Source: Bacteroidales bacterium
Lineage (GTDB): Bacteria; Bacteroidota; Bacteroidia; Bacteroidales; UBA1715
DNA length: 5,653 bases
Assembly (NCBI GenBank): GCA_017618935.1
Contig: JAFZTG010000243.1
Coordinates: 1 to 5,653, forward strand
Direction: 5' to 3'
Shown here: piece after piece, positions 1 through 5,653 of the stretch
Position numbering within the stretch: position 1 is the stretch's first letter
Layout: each line of letters begins with the position of its first letter
Translations under genes and position numbers: made by a program
The notes under the pieces: generated by a model
Told to the model about the DNA's origin: nothing
Databases searched by the model: none
Seen by the model: the letters and a program-made list of their open reading frames with translations, nothing else

Positions 1-895
1 AGTACCTCGTGTGCTAAAGGCGTTGCAACCCGACGTGTTCGTCTCTACCGACGGATATAGCGTTGTGGAATCGCCTTGCGCCGTGGTTGATGTGATTCAC
101 GACCTGAATTTTGAGCATTACCCAGAATATTTGCCGTGGTTGGTACGAAAATATTATCAGAAGTATTTCCCGCAATACGCCCGTCACGCAACGCGTGTGG
201 CAACTGTTTCGGAATTTTCGAGGCAGGATATCCACTCGCTCTACAATGTTCCGTTGGAAAATATCGATGTGGTATATAATGGCGTAAGTAGCGTGTTTAC
301 TCCGTTGATTGATATGGAGAAACTCATTATAAAACAAAAATATACCAATTCGTGTGAGTATTTCGTGTACGCTGGGACGCTCCATCCTCGGAAAAATATC
401 GAGAATCTGTTTGCCGCATTTGCCGTTTTCAAGGAGAAAACGCTGTCGAATATGAAGTTGGTGATAGTGGGTGAATCAATGTTTTTGGCACGGTCTATAC
501 AAAAAGCGTACGACAAACATCCGTTCAAAAACGATATCGTTTTCACGGGACGCGTGTCCGACAAGGATTTGCACTATTTGTTGGGGTCGGCGTTTGCAAT
601 GACGTATGTGCCTCTGTTCGAAGGATTTGGCATTCCAATTTTGGAAGCCTTTGCGTGTGGCATTCCTGTCATCACTTCAAATTGCACCTCTATGCCCGAA
701 GTTGCAGGCGAGGCGGCTCTTCTGTGCGAACCGCAGGATGTCTCCTCGATTGCCGATGCAATGATTCAATTAAGTCAGAATCAGGAATTGTACGAACAAT
801 TGCGTAACAATGCGAAGATGCAATTGGAGCGCTTTTCGTGGGATAAGACAGCCGATTTGTTGTGGAATTGTATAGAAAAATCTGTTGAGAAATGA
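1..895 (+). CDS. Glycosyltransferase family 4 (GT-B fold), N-terminus cut off by window edge
   Basis: Transfers a sugar from a nucleotide-sugar donor to a growing glycan, probably at the cytoplasmic face of the inner membrane. The frame is open from base 2, before the GTG at 11, and GT4 enzymes usually have about 350-380 residues, so roughly 70-80 N-terminal residues are missing. Counting from that GTG, the end of the N-terminal Rossmann domain is seen (VIHDLNFEHYPEY, 28-40; VATVSEFSRQDI, 63-74; VVYNGV, 87-92). The donor-binding C-terminal domain follows: YAGTLHPRKNIENL (120-133), a VIVGE strand (151-155) and PLFEGFGIPILEAFACGIPV (201-220). That last stretch holds the EX7E pair E204/E212, which in this family contacts the donor sugar and nucleotide. 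TSMPEVAGEAALL (226-238) is also typical. Mannose-, rhamnose- or similar-transferring enzymes share these motifs, so the donor and acceptor cannot be named. The stop overlaps the next start (ATGA, 892-895). Confidence 0.94.
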   Translation, partial: VPRVLKALQPDVFVSTDGYSVVESPCAVVDVIHDLNFEHYPEYLPWLVRKYYQKYFPQYARHATRVATVSEFSRQDIHSLYNVPLENIDVVYNGVSSVFTPLIDMEKLIIKQKYTNSCEYFVYAGTLHPRKNIENLFAAFAVFKEKTLSNMKLVIVGESMFLARSIQKAYDKHPFKNDIVFTGRVSDKDLHYLLGSAFAMTYVPLFEGFGIPILEAFACGIPVITSNCTSMPEVAGEAALLCEPQDVSSIADAMIQLSQNQELYEQLRNNAKMQLERFSWDKTADLLWNCIEKSVEK

Positions 896-1533
896 GACAA
901 CCAATATTTGACGTAACTAAAGCGCAACCGCCAGTTGTAGGAGAATTGGCGTATCGTCGTGCTCATTTCCGACTGCCCAAGGAGCAAAAAACCGTGTATC
1001 TGACGTTTGACGACGGTCCAGTTCCCGTTTATACTCCTCAGGTCCTGAACATTTTGCAAGAATATAATGTTCCGGCAACATTTTTTATGGTGGGTGAGAA
1101 TGTATATAAATTTCCCGAAGTGTTTGAACAGGTGAAAAATGCTGGTCACGCATTCGGTTCGCATACTTACAATCATTTGAAAGGTTGGGTAACCGACAAT
1201 AAAACGTACGTTGAAAACGTTGAAAAAGGTGTTGCGGTTGTCGGCAGCAATTTGTTCCGCCCTCCGTATGGAAAAATAGGTCCTTTGCAGGCGAGACGGC
1301 TGTACGACCATTTGCATGTTATTATGTGGGACGTGCTTACTATGGATTATGACCATAATTTGTCGGGTGAAGACTGTTTCCAAAACGTGAAGAATTACGT
1401 GAGAAACGGCTCCATAATCGTATTTCACGATTCTCCAAAATCGGAGAAGAATTTGTTGTACGCCCTGCCCAAAACAATAGAATATCTAAAGAAAGAACAA
1501 TATATCTTTGCTCCAATACAGTTTGAGGAATGA
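892..1533 (+). CDS. Polysaccharide deacetylase family protein (carbohydrate esterase 4, NodB homology)
   Basis: Predicted metal-dependent hydrolase removing N-acetyl (or another acyl) groups from a sugar. The NodB motifs are in order: TFDDGP (38-43; by family knowledge D40 is the catalytic base and D41 binds metal), HTYNH (91-95; metal ligands H91 and H95), RPPYG (123-127), WDVLTMDYD (146-154, Tyr in place of the usual Trp after the Asp) and IIVFHDS (175-181, His179). All catalytic residues are present, so it should be active. At 213 residues it is little more than the bare domain. The N-terminus (MRQPIFDVTKAQPP) has no signal peptide or membrane helix, so it is predicted to be cytoplasmic, unlike the exported peptidoglycan or chitin deacetylases. 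It overlaps the glycosyltransferases on both sides by four bases, which suggests it modifies a precursor of the glycan they build. The substrate is unknown. The start at 892 is supported by the ATGA coupling and by motif spacing. Confidence 0.95.
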   Translation: MRQPIFDVTKAQPPVVGELAYRRAHFRLPKEQKTVYLTFDDGPVPVYTPQVLNILQEYNVPATFFMVGENVYKFPEVFEQVKNAGHAFGSHTYNHLKGWVTDNKTYVENVEKGVAVVGSNLFRPPYGKIGPLQARRLYDHLHVIMWDVLTMDYDHNLSGEDCFQNVKNYVRNGSIIVFHDSPKSEKNLLYALPKTIEYLKKEQYIFAPIQFEE

Positions 1534-2408
1534 AATTGTCAGTCATCATAGTGAATTATAATGTAAAGGAAGAACTGACCTTCTGTCTGTCTTCGGTGCA
1601 ACGGGCATTGCAAGGCATTGAGGGGGAAGTTTTTGTGGTTGACAATCATTCTGCCGATGGCTCATGCGATGTAATAAAAACATTGTTTCCATGGGTTACG
1701 CTTATTGAGAATGCCGACAATCTTGGATTTGCCAAGGCAAACAACATTGCCATGAGAAAAGCGGTGGGTGAGTATATTTTGTTGCTCAATCCCGATACCG
1801 TTGTTGAACAAGATTCGCTTGCAAAAATGATTGCGTTCATGGACGAACACGCTGATTGTGGCGGTTTGGGAGTGAAAATGCTGGATGCACAGGGAGCGTT
1901 CCTTCCCGAATCAAAACGAGGAATTCCCACGCCTTGGGTGGCTTTTTGTAAATTGTTCGGATTGTATAAACTATTTCCTAAGTCGGAAAAATGTAATCGC
2001 TATTACCTTTCCAACATTTCGCAAGATTCGGTGGCACAGGTCGAAATTTTGGCTGGAGCGTGTATGCTACTTCGTAAATCGGTGCTTGATGAGATTGGTT
2101 TGCTTGACGAAACATATTTCTTGTACGGCGAAGATGTTGATATTTCTTATCGTATATTGCAGGCAGGGTACAAGAATTACTATTTTCCCGAAACGAGCAT
2201 CATCCACCTGAAAGGTGCAAGCACAAAGAAATTGGAAGTAAAAAGTGTACGAGAGTTTTATCGCTCTATGGAGATTTTTTGCGAACAGCATTTTACGCAA
2301 TATAACAGATTATTCCTCCTTTTCGTAAAAATGGGAATCAACGTGCGAATGGCATTTGCGATGTTGGGATTGTTTGTTCGTAAACTTTTTACAAAAAAGA
2401 CACACTGA
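1530..2408 (+). CDS. Glycosyltransferase family 2 (GT-A fold), rhamnosyltransferase/WbbL-like
   Basis: Inverting nucleotide-sugar glycosyltransferase for a surface polysaccharide or lipopolysaccharide. It starts with the GT2 nucleotide-binding strand SVIIVNYN (4-11), then VVDNHSADGS (36-45) and NADNLGFAKANN (61-72). LLLNPDT (85-90, with the start of the motif one residue earlier) corresponds to the DXD-type metal and nucleotide site. AGACMLLRK (175-183) and YGEDVDISYR (199-208) follow; the acidic pair E201-D202 holds the probable catalytic base. A histidine (H226 in IIHLKG) follows at the place usual for the WbbL-like subgroup. The tail (about 261-287) is hydrophobic and basic and probably binds the membrane surface or forms a re-entrant helix. 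The length (292) is normal for single-domain members. The start overlaps the stop of the deacetylase gene (ATGA, 1530-1533). The sugar donor and acceptor are not determinable here; assignment to GT2 is firm, while the rhamnose suggestion is only by resemblance. Confidence 0.95.
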   Translation: MKLSVIIVNYNVKEELTFCLSSVQRALQGIEGEVFVVDNHSADGSCDVIKTLFPWVTLIENADNLGFAKANNIAMRKAVGEYILLLNPDTVVEQDSLAKMIAFMDEHADCGGLGVKMLDAQGAFLPESKRGIPTPWVAFCKLFGLYKLFPKSEKCNRYYLSNISQDSVAQVEILAGACMLLRKSVLDEIGLLDETYFLYGEDVDISYRILQAGYKNYYFPETSIIHLKGASTKKLEVKSVREFYRSMEIFCEQHFTQYNRLFLLFVKMGINVRMAFAMLGLFVRKLFTKKTH

Positions 2409-2411
2409 ACT

Positions 2412-2447
2412 CCTAAATTTTGTACTTTAGTGCATTGAAATTTTAGG
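2412..2447. repeat. Imperfect inverted repeat in the 2409-2453 gap
   Basis: Ten-base arms CCTAAATTTT (2412-2421) and AAATTTTAGG (2438-2447) are reverse complements except for one T:T mismatch, separated by 16 bases. No T-tract follows on either strand and the arms are AT-rich, so it is a poor intrinsic terminator. It surrounds a weak promoter-like motif, so it could be an operator or a weak 5' leader hairpin, or chance in AT-rich DNA. Confidence 0.4.
2423..2430 (+). promoter_or_regulatory. Possible Bacteroidota-type -7 element upstream of the secreted-protein gene
   Basis: TACTTTAG matches the Bacteroidota -7 consensus TAnnTTTG at all fixed positions but one. It lies 23 bases before the ATG at 2454, which would leave a leader of about 15 bases. 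No convincing TTTG-type -33 element is seen at the expected distance, which would fall in the last codons of the upstream glycosyltransferase. The call is therefore weak; read-through from the glycan genes is an equally good explanation for expression. Confidence 0.25.
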
Positions 2448-2453
2448 AAAACA

Positions 2454-3170
2454 ATGATGAAAAAATCTATCTCGTTAGTTCTTCTTTTTTTGATGACACT
2501 CTGCGTGTTTGGTCAAAAAAACATCTTGATAATTCCGTTCGATGCAAAGATGTATAACAATCAGGAATCAAAGCAAATCTGCGAGTATTCGGGTGTTTCG
2601 TATAGCAAGTCAATAGAAAAAATCCGTTCTGATTTGGATATGCATATTTATTCTGCATTGAAGGATTCTACGAACGTGGCAAGTTTGTTGCTCACTTACA
2701 CGACCGATGCTGCAAGCGATTTGGAGATAGTTCACAGTAATGCGGAGTATTATTTTTCGGAAAAGATTGTTGAGGACATCAACAAACCGAAGAAAACCCC
2801 CGAAGTTTCCCCCAATGTTATTGCTGGCGAAGTGGTGAGCGTTACCTCTGAAAACAAAGATCAGTTGGTGAATGTAAAACTGCAAGATCCACAGTTGTTT
2901 AGCGATTTGGTGCAAGACTATAAGGCTCAATATATCGTGTATCTCACGCAATTTGAATTGTTGGGCGACTATTCCAATCCCTATACCGTTGCCGACAATT
3001 CCTATCTTCGGACAATACGCGTCCATTACGTGATTTACAATTCGTTAGGGAAATTCGTGTATGGAAATATTGCCACCACCACATTCTCGGCAAAAGTCAA
3101 CGACCTTGATCAAATTTGTGATATTTACTTGAAACGCATTGCTACTCAGATAGCAAGACATATTCCGTAG
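2454..3170 (+). CDS. Secreted/periplasmic protein of unknown function
   Basis: I do not recognise a named family. Residues 1-21 form a classical signal peptide: MMKK, a hydrophobic core (about 5-19) and a CVFGQ end, with likely cleavage after Gly20 or Gln21. Cys17 lies inside the hydrophobic core and its context (MTLC) is not a good lipobox, so a lipoprotein is unlikely. The mature part opens with a beta strand NILIIPFDAKMYNN (23-36), followed by a probable helix with a conserved-looking SIEKIRSDLDMHIYSAL (53-69). A low-complexity linker rich in Lys, Pro and Glu lies near 110-120. The C-terminal half reads as alternating strands (YIVYLTQFEL, 160-169; IRVHYVIYNSLGKFVYGN, 188-205) and a closing amphipathic helix (217-236). 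An opening ILIIPF strand and the later layout recall CsgG/LpoB-type periplasmic domains, but that is only a resemblance. ATG 2454 and ATG 2457 are both possible starts and barely change the product. It lies 18 bases before the LETM1-like gene, so the two are probably one transcript. Confidence 0.88.
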   Translation: MMKKSISLVLLFLMTLCVFGQKNILIIPFDAKMYNNQESKQICEYSGVSYSKSIEKIRSDLDMHIYSALKDSTNVASLLLTYTTDAASDLEIVHSNAEYYFSEKIVEDINKPKKTPEVSPNVIAGEVVSVTSENKDQLVNVKLQDPQLFSDLVQDYKAQYIVYLTQFELLGDYSNPYTVADNSYLRTIRVHYVIYNSLGKFVYGNIATTTFSAKVNDLDQICDIYLKRIATQIARHIP

Positions 3171-3188
3171 GTAGATATGTGAAATCGA

Positions 3189-4460
3189 ATGGATCCGTCG
3201 TCAAAAAACTGGTTTGTATTATTTTATGATGAATTTCAAAATAGCGTATTGAGAAATTCTCATCTGCTTGATACATACGTATATAGCCATAAGAAGACAA
3301 CGGATTTTGCCCATTTTTATCTTCATTATTCCGGTTTGTTTTATGGGTGTACGAACAATTCCCGTTTGGTGTGCAAGTTCCCGACATCGGAATCGTGGAA
3401 TGCTGCCGACCACTTTAAAATTTCGCTGACGGAAGGTTTGTTTCTCACGTACCTTCATTTTCGGAAAAAACAATCTTTTGACGAGGATATGGCGACGGTT
3501 GTAACGGATTGTGTCAGAAAAATTTATGATTTCTATGTGTTGTTTACCATGAACGACACTATGGCAAAAAAATATAGAACCTTATATAATAGGGGACAGG
3601 AGGTTTCCGAAACGGTTGAGCAAGTCATTGATTTTAGAGTGAGCAATCCAACGATGTTGAAACGCGATTTTTGGCGTGGCTCGCAATTCAATATCTTTTC
3701 CGGACTTGACGTCTTGTACTTTTCTTCGTGGTTACAGTCGGAATATGCATACGATAGGAGAGATGTCTTCAAGAAAGAAGTTATCGCCATTATGAATCGT
3801 GCCTGTGCGATAGATTCATTGGAAAGTAATGCGCAATCCATTGTGTCGTATTTCATAGCCTCGGGAAATTTTGCGACGGAGGAAGTTGCAGGCTTAGAGT
3901 CGTATTCCGACTTTGACGAGAATGAATCGTTAAAGGAAGACCCTTATTTGTACCGTTTGTTGTTATATGAATATGCCTCATATGTTTGCTTCTGTGAATC
4001 GACCTTGGGCGTGAAAAAGGTTTTGTTTTTGCATAATCTTGCCCAAAAACTTGAGTTGCAAGAAGACGACAGCCAACAATGTCAGATAGCGATAGAGAAT
4101 TTCTTGCTCAACAAGGGCGATAAAATTTTCTATCTGCATTATGGCGAAGGCATTGACCTTGTCCGAAAAGCGTTTATAAATCGCTGTCAGGATTTTATAT
4201 TAAAAAATAAGAAGAAAATCGTTACTGAAATTCTGGAAAGCAAGGAATTGGTTGAGTTAATCCGAAAATCGGTCACGGAGGAACTGTCCGAAGAGGAAAA
4301 ACAAAAAGTTAAGGAACAAATTTTCGATTTGCTAAAAACGATACCTTCGTTGGCAATCTTTATGCTTCCAGGAGCCGTTGTCATTCTTCCGCTTATAATG
4401 AAAATACTTCCTGAGGAAATTTTGATGCCAAGTTCGTTTGTGAACAAAAAAAATCATTAA
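3189..4460 (+). CDS. LETM1-like C-terminal domain protein, possible TerB-like middle domain
   Basis: A 423-residue protein without a signal peptide. Most of it (1-340) looks alpha-helical and is not clearly assignable. Residues about 252-310 (helices including LFLHNLAQKLELQEDD, 279-294) recall TerB-like helical domains, tentatively. A charged helix (about 342-381) leads into a hydrophobic segment: TIPSLAIFMLPGAVVILP (384-401), then LIMKILPEEILMPSSF (402-417). The pattern of a Pro-interrupted membrane helix followed by LP..LMPSSF closely matches the membrane segment of the LETM1 family (mitochondrial cation/proton exchange proteins), where the helix is followed by a similar FP..LPS.F. The protein ends six residues later, so the large ribosome-binding domain of mitochondrial LETM1 is absent. 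LETM1-related proteins of about 400 residues are known in Bacteroidota, and this is probably a divergent member. A C-terminally anchored inner-membrane protein is inferred. An in-frame TGA at 3180-3182 rules out an earlier start. Its 3' end overlaps the terminator hairpin. Confidence 0.87.
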   Translation: MDPSSKNWFVLFYDEFQNSVLRNSHLLDTYVYSHKKTTDFAHFYLHYSGLFYGCTNNSRLVCKFPTSESWNAADHFKISLTEGLFLTYLHFRKKQSFDEDMATVVTDCVRKIYDFYVLFTMNDTMAKKYRTLYNRGQEVSETVEQVIDFRVSNPTMLKRDFWRGSQFNIFSGLDVLYFSSWLQSEYAYDRRDVFKKEVIAIMNRACAIDSLESNAQSIVSYFIASGNFATEEVAGLESYSDFDENESLKEDPYLYRLLLYEYASYVCFCESTLGVKKVLFLHNLAQKLELQEDDSQQCQIAIENFLLNKGDKIFYLHYGEGIDLVRKAFINRCQDFILKNKKKIVTEILESKELVELIRKSVTEELSEEEKQKVKEQIFDLLKTIPSLAIFMLPGAVVILPLIMKILPEEILMPSSFVNKKNH

Positions 4461-4501
4461 ACATATTGATATTCACTTGAATGTTAATATGTTTAATGAT
4501 T
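4446..4501 (-). terminator. Intrinsic terminator of the fumarase gene, AT-rich hairpin, possibly bidirectional
   Basis: Perfect 16-base inverted repeat AATCATTAAACATATT (4452-4467) and AATATGTTTAATGATT (4486-4501). On the minus strand the stem begins 27 bases after the fumarase stop and runs straight into a tract of eight T (complement of A4446-4453), the classic layout for a terminator. In plus-strand RNA the stem extends inward to 23 pairs (4452-4474 with 4479-4501, including two G-U pairs) with a four-base loop, but no good U-tract follows, only TCTTAT. So it is firm for the minus strand and possible for the plus strand. The left arm covers the last codons and stop of the LETM1-like gene. 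Confidence 0.85.
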
Positions 4502-4528
4502 CTTATAGCTATGAAATCTTCGGGCTTC

Positions 4529-5653
4529 TTAGTGTTGCCACTTCTTGAAGAAATCATTTCCCTTGTCATCAACCAAGATGAAAGCAGGGAAGTCTTCAAC
4601 TTCGATTTTCCAGATGGCTTCCATTCCGAGTTCTGGATATTCAACACATTCGATTGATTTTATGTTGTTTTGAGCCAAGATTGCGGCAGGACCGCCAATT
4701 GAGCCCAGATAGAATCCACCATGTTTCTTGCAGGCATCGGTAACACATCGTGCACGATTACCTTTTGCCAACATGATCAAACTGCCTCCGTGGTCTTGGA
4801 ATTCGTCAACATACGGATCCATACGGCCAGCAGTTGTCGGACCCATTGAACCGCACGCCATTCCCGAAGGTGTTTTTGCAGGACCAGCATAGTAAATCGG
4901 GTGGTCTTTAATGTATTGTGGCAAATCTTCGCCGGCATCCAAGCGGGCTTTCAGTTTTGCGTGTGCAATATCGCGACCAACTATGATTGTTCCGTTCAAA
5001 CTCAATCGGGTAGAAACAGGATATTTCGACAATTCTTTCAAAATGTCTTTCATAGGTTGGTTCAAGTTGATTTTCACCACGTCGCCTTCGCCTGCGTTAC
5101 GAAGTTCTTTTGGTATCAATTCGCCTGGGTTGTCGTCCATCTTTTCAATCCAGATACCTTGTTCGTTGATTTTACATTTAATGTTACGGTCGGCAGAGCA
5201 GCTTACGCCCAAACCGATTGGACAGCTTGCCCCGTGGCGTGGCAGACGGATAATGCGAACGTCGTGAGCCATATATTTACCGCCGAATTGAGCGCCCAGA
5301 CCGATTTTGTGAGCTTCTTCCAACACTTGTTTTTCCAACTCAACATCGCGGAACGCACGTCCGTATTCGTTTCCTGTCGTTGGCAACGTGTCGTAGTAGT
5401 GAGTTGAAGCTAATTTCACCGTCAAAAGGTTTTTCTCTGCCGAAGTACCACCGATTACAAATGCAATGTGGTATGGCGGACACGCAGCCGTTCCCAATGT
5501 CTTCATTTTCTCAACAAGGAACGGAACCAATGTACCCGGATTTTGAATGCGGGCTTTGGTTTCCTGATACAAATATGTCTTGTTGGCAGAACCGCCCCCT
5601 TTTGTTACGCACAAGAATTTGTATTCCATACCTTCGGTTGCTTCAATGTCGAT
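4529..5653 (-). CDS. fumA: Fumarate hydratase class I (iron-sulfur, single-chain), N-terminus beyond window edge
   Basis: Reversibly hydrates fumarate to L-malate in the cytoplasm (citric acid cycle and the reductive fumarate/succinate branch of anaerobes). The sequence is very close to the E. coli FumA/FumB type from memory. The reading frame runs unbroken to the window edge (374 codons seen; the family has about 540-550), so the ATG at 5629 (EGMEYKF) is internal and about 170 residues are missing. Counting from that Met, visible landmarks are KGGGSANKT (10-18), AACPPYH with cluster Cys50, RHGASCP (131-137), GVSCSADR with cluster Cys144, NGTIIVGRD (212-220) and GPTTAGR (263-269). The 94-residue spacing of the two cysteines equals that of the E. 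coli enzyme's 4Fe-4S ligands. The third ligand (in the CQDTGT region) is off the window. The C-terminus ends FFKKWQH, about eight residues shorter than E. coli FumA. The symbol is by family: FumA and FumB cannot be separated here. Like its family it should be oxygen-sensitive. Confidence 0.98.
   Translation of the reverse strand: MDIEATEGMEYKFLCVTKGGGSANKTYLYQETKARIQNPGTLVPFLVEKMKTLGTAACPPYHIAFVIGGTSAEKNLLTVKLASTHYYDTLPTTGNEYGRAFRDVELEKQVLEEAHKIGLGAQFGGKYMAHDVRIIRLPRHGASCPIGLGVSCSADRNIKCKINEQGIWIEKMDDNPGELIPKELRNAGEGDVVKINLNQPMKDILKELSKYPVSTRLSLNGTIIVGRDIAHAKLKARLDAGEDLPQYIKDHPIYYAGPAKTPSGMACGSMGPTTAGRMDPYVDEFQDHGGSLIMLAKGNRARCVTDACKKHGGFYLGSIGGPAAILAQNNIKSIECVEYPELGMEAIWKIEVEDFPAFILVDDKGNDFFKKWQH

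Noticed and set aside
11..895. GTG at 11 as the true start of the glycosyltransferase
   Set aside because: The frame is open upstream to base 2 (Val-Pro-Arg) and the protein would lack most of the N-terminal Rossmann domain, so the gene begins before the window.
781..1428. 215-codon minus-strand open frame
   Set aside because: It is antisense to the deacetylase gene, whose catalytic motifs are all intact; the translation is rich in Arg, His and Cys and has no recognisable domain.
2412..2447. Intrinsic terminator for the glycan genes
   Set aside because: The stem is short and AT-rich with a mismatch, has a 16-base loop and no T-tract follows it on the plus strand.
2499..2513. Lipoprotein signal (Cys17) in the 2454-3170 product
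   Set aside because: The residues before the Cys (MTL) do not fit the lipobox, and a normal cleavage site after FG or FGQ is better.
3177..3182. ATG at 3177 as an earlier start for the LETM1-like gene
   Set aside because: It is in frame but followed at once by TGA (3180-3182), so translation must begin at 3189.
4901..5407. 168-codon plus-strand open frame, and a second one at 4911-5267
   Set aside because: Both lie opposite a highly conserved fumarase sequence and have no recognisable motifs.
5627..5629. ATG at 5629 (minus strand) as start of a short fumarase
   Set aside because: Upstream codons to the window edge read IDIEATEG, which continues the homology with class I fumarases; the Met is internal.

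Overview
The window looks like a chromosomal segment of a Bacteroidota organism, most likely of the order Bacteroidales. This is a judgement from the protein families, from exported proteins ending their signal in FGQ, from the lack of clear Shine-Dalgarno sequences and from the AT-leaning base composition. It is not a database identification. There is no sign of a mobile element, CRISPR array, tRNA or rRNA.

Left part (1-2408, plus strand): three tightly packed genes for surface-glycan assembly. They are a family 4 glycosyltransferase that lacks its N-terminus because the window starts inside it, a short polysaccharide deacetylase (carbohydrate esterase family 4), and a family 2 glycosyltransferase. 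Both junctions are ATGA overlaps, so the three are almost certainly co-transcribed and translationally coupled. They probably act on one glycan, though its identity cannot be read from this sequence.

Middle part (2409-4460, plus strand): a 45-base gap with an imperfect inverted repeat around a weak promoter-like motif, then two genes 18 bases apart. The first encodes a secreted or periplasmic protein of unknown function. The second encodes a 423-residue protein whose last 40 or so residues resemble the membrane segment of the LETM1 family, and whose middle may be a TerB-like helical domain. This pair is the least understood part of the window and the best candidate for new biology. It is not a demonstrated system.

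Right part (4446-5653, minus strand): the C-terminal two-thirds of a class I, iron-sulfur fumarate hydratase, converging on the LETM1-like gene. A long AT-rich hairpin with a T-tract on the minus strand lies between the two and serves as its terminator. The hairpin overlaps the last codons of the LETM1-like gene. The fumarase is core metabolism (citric acid cycle and the reductive branch to succinate) and appears unrelated in function to its neighbours.
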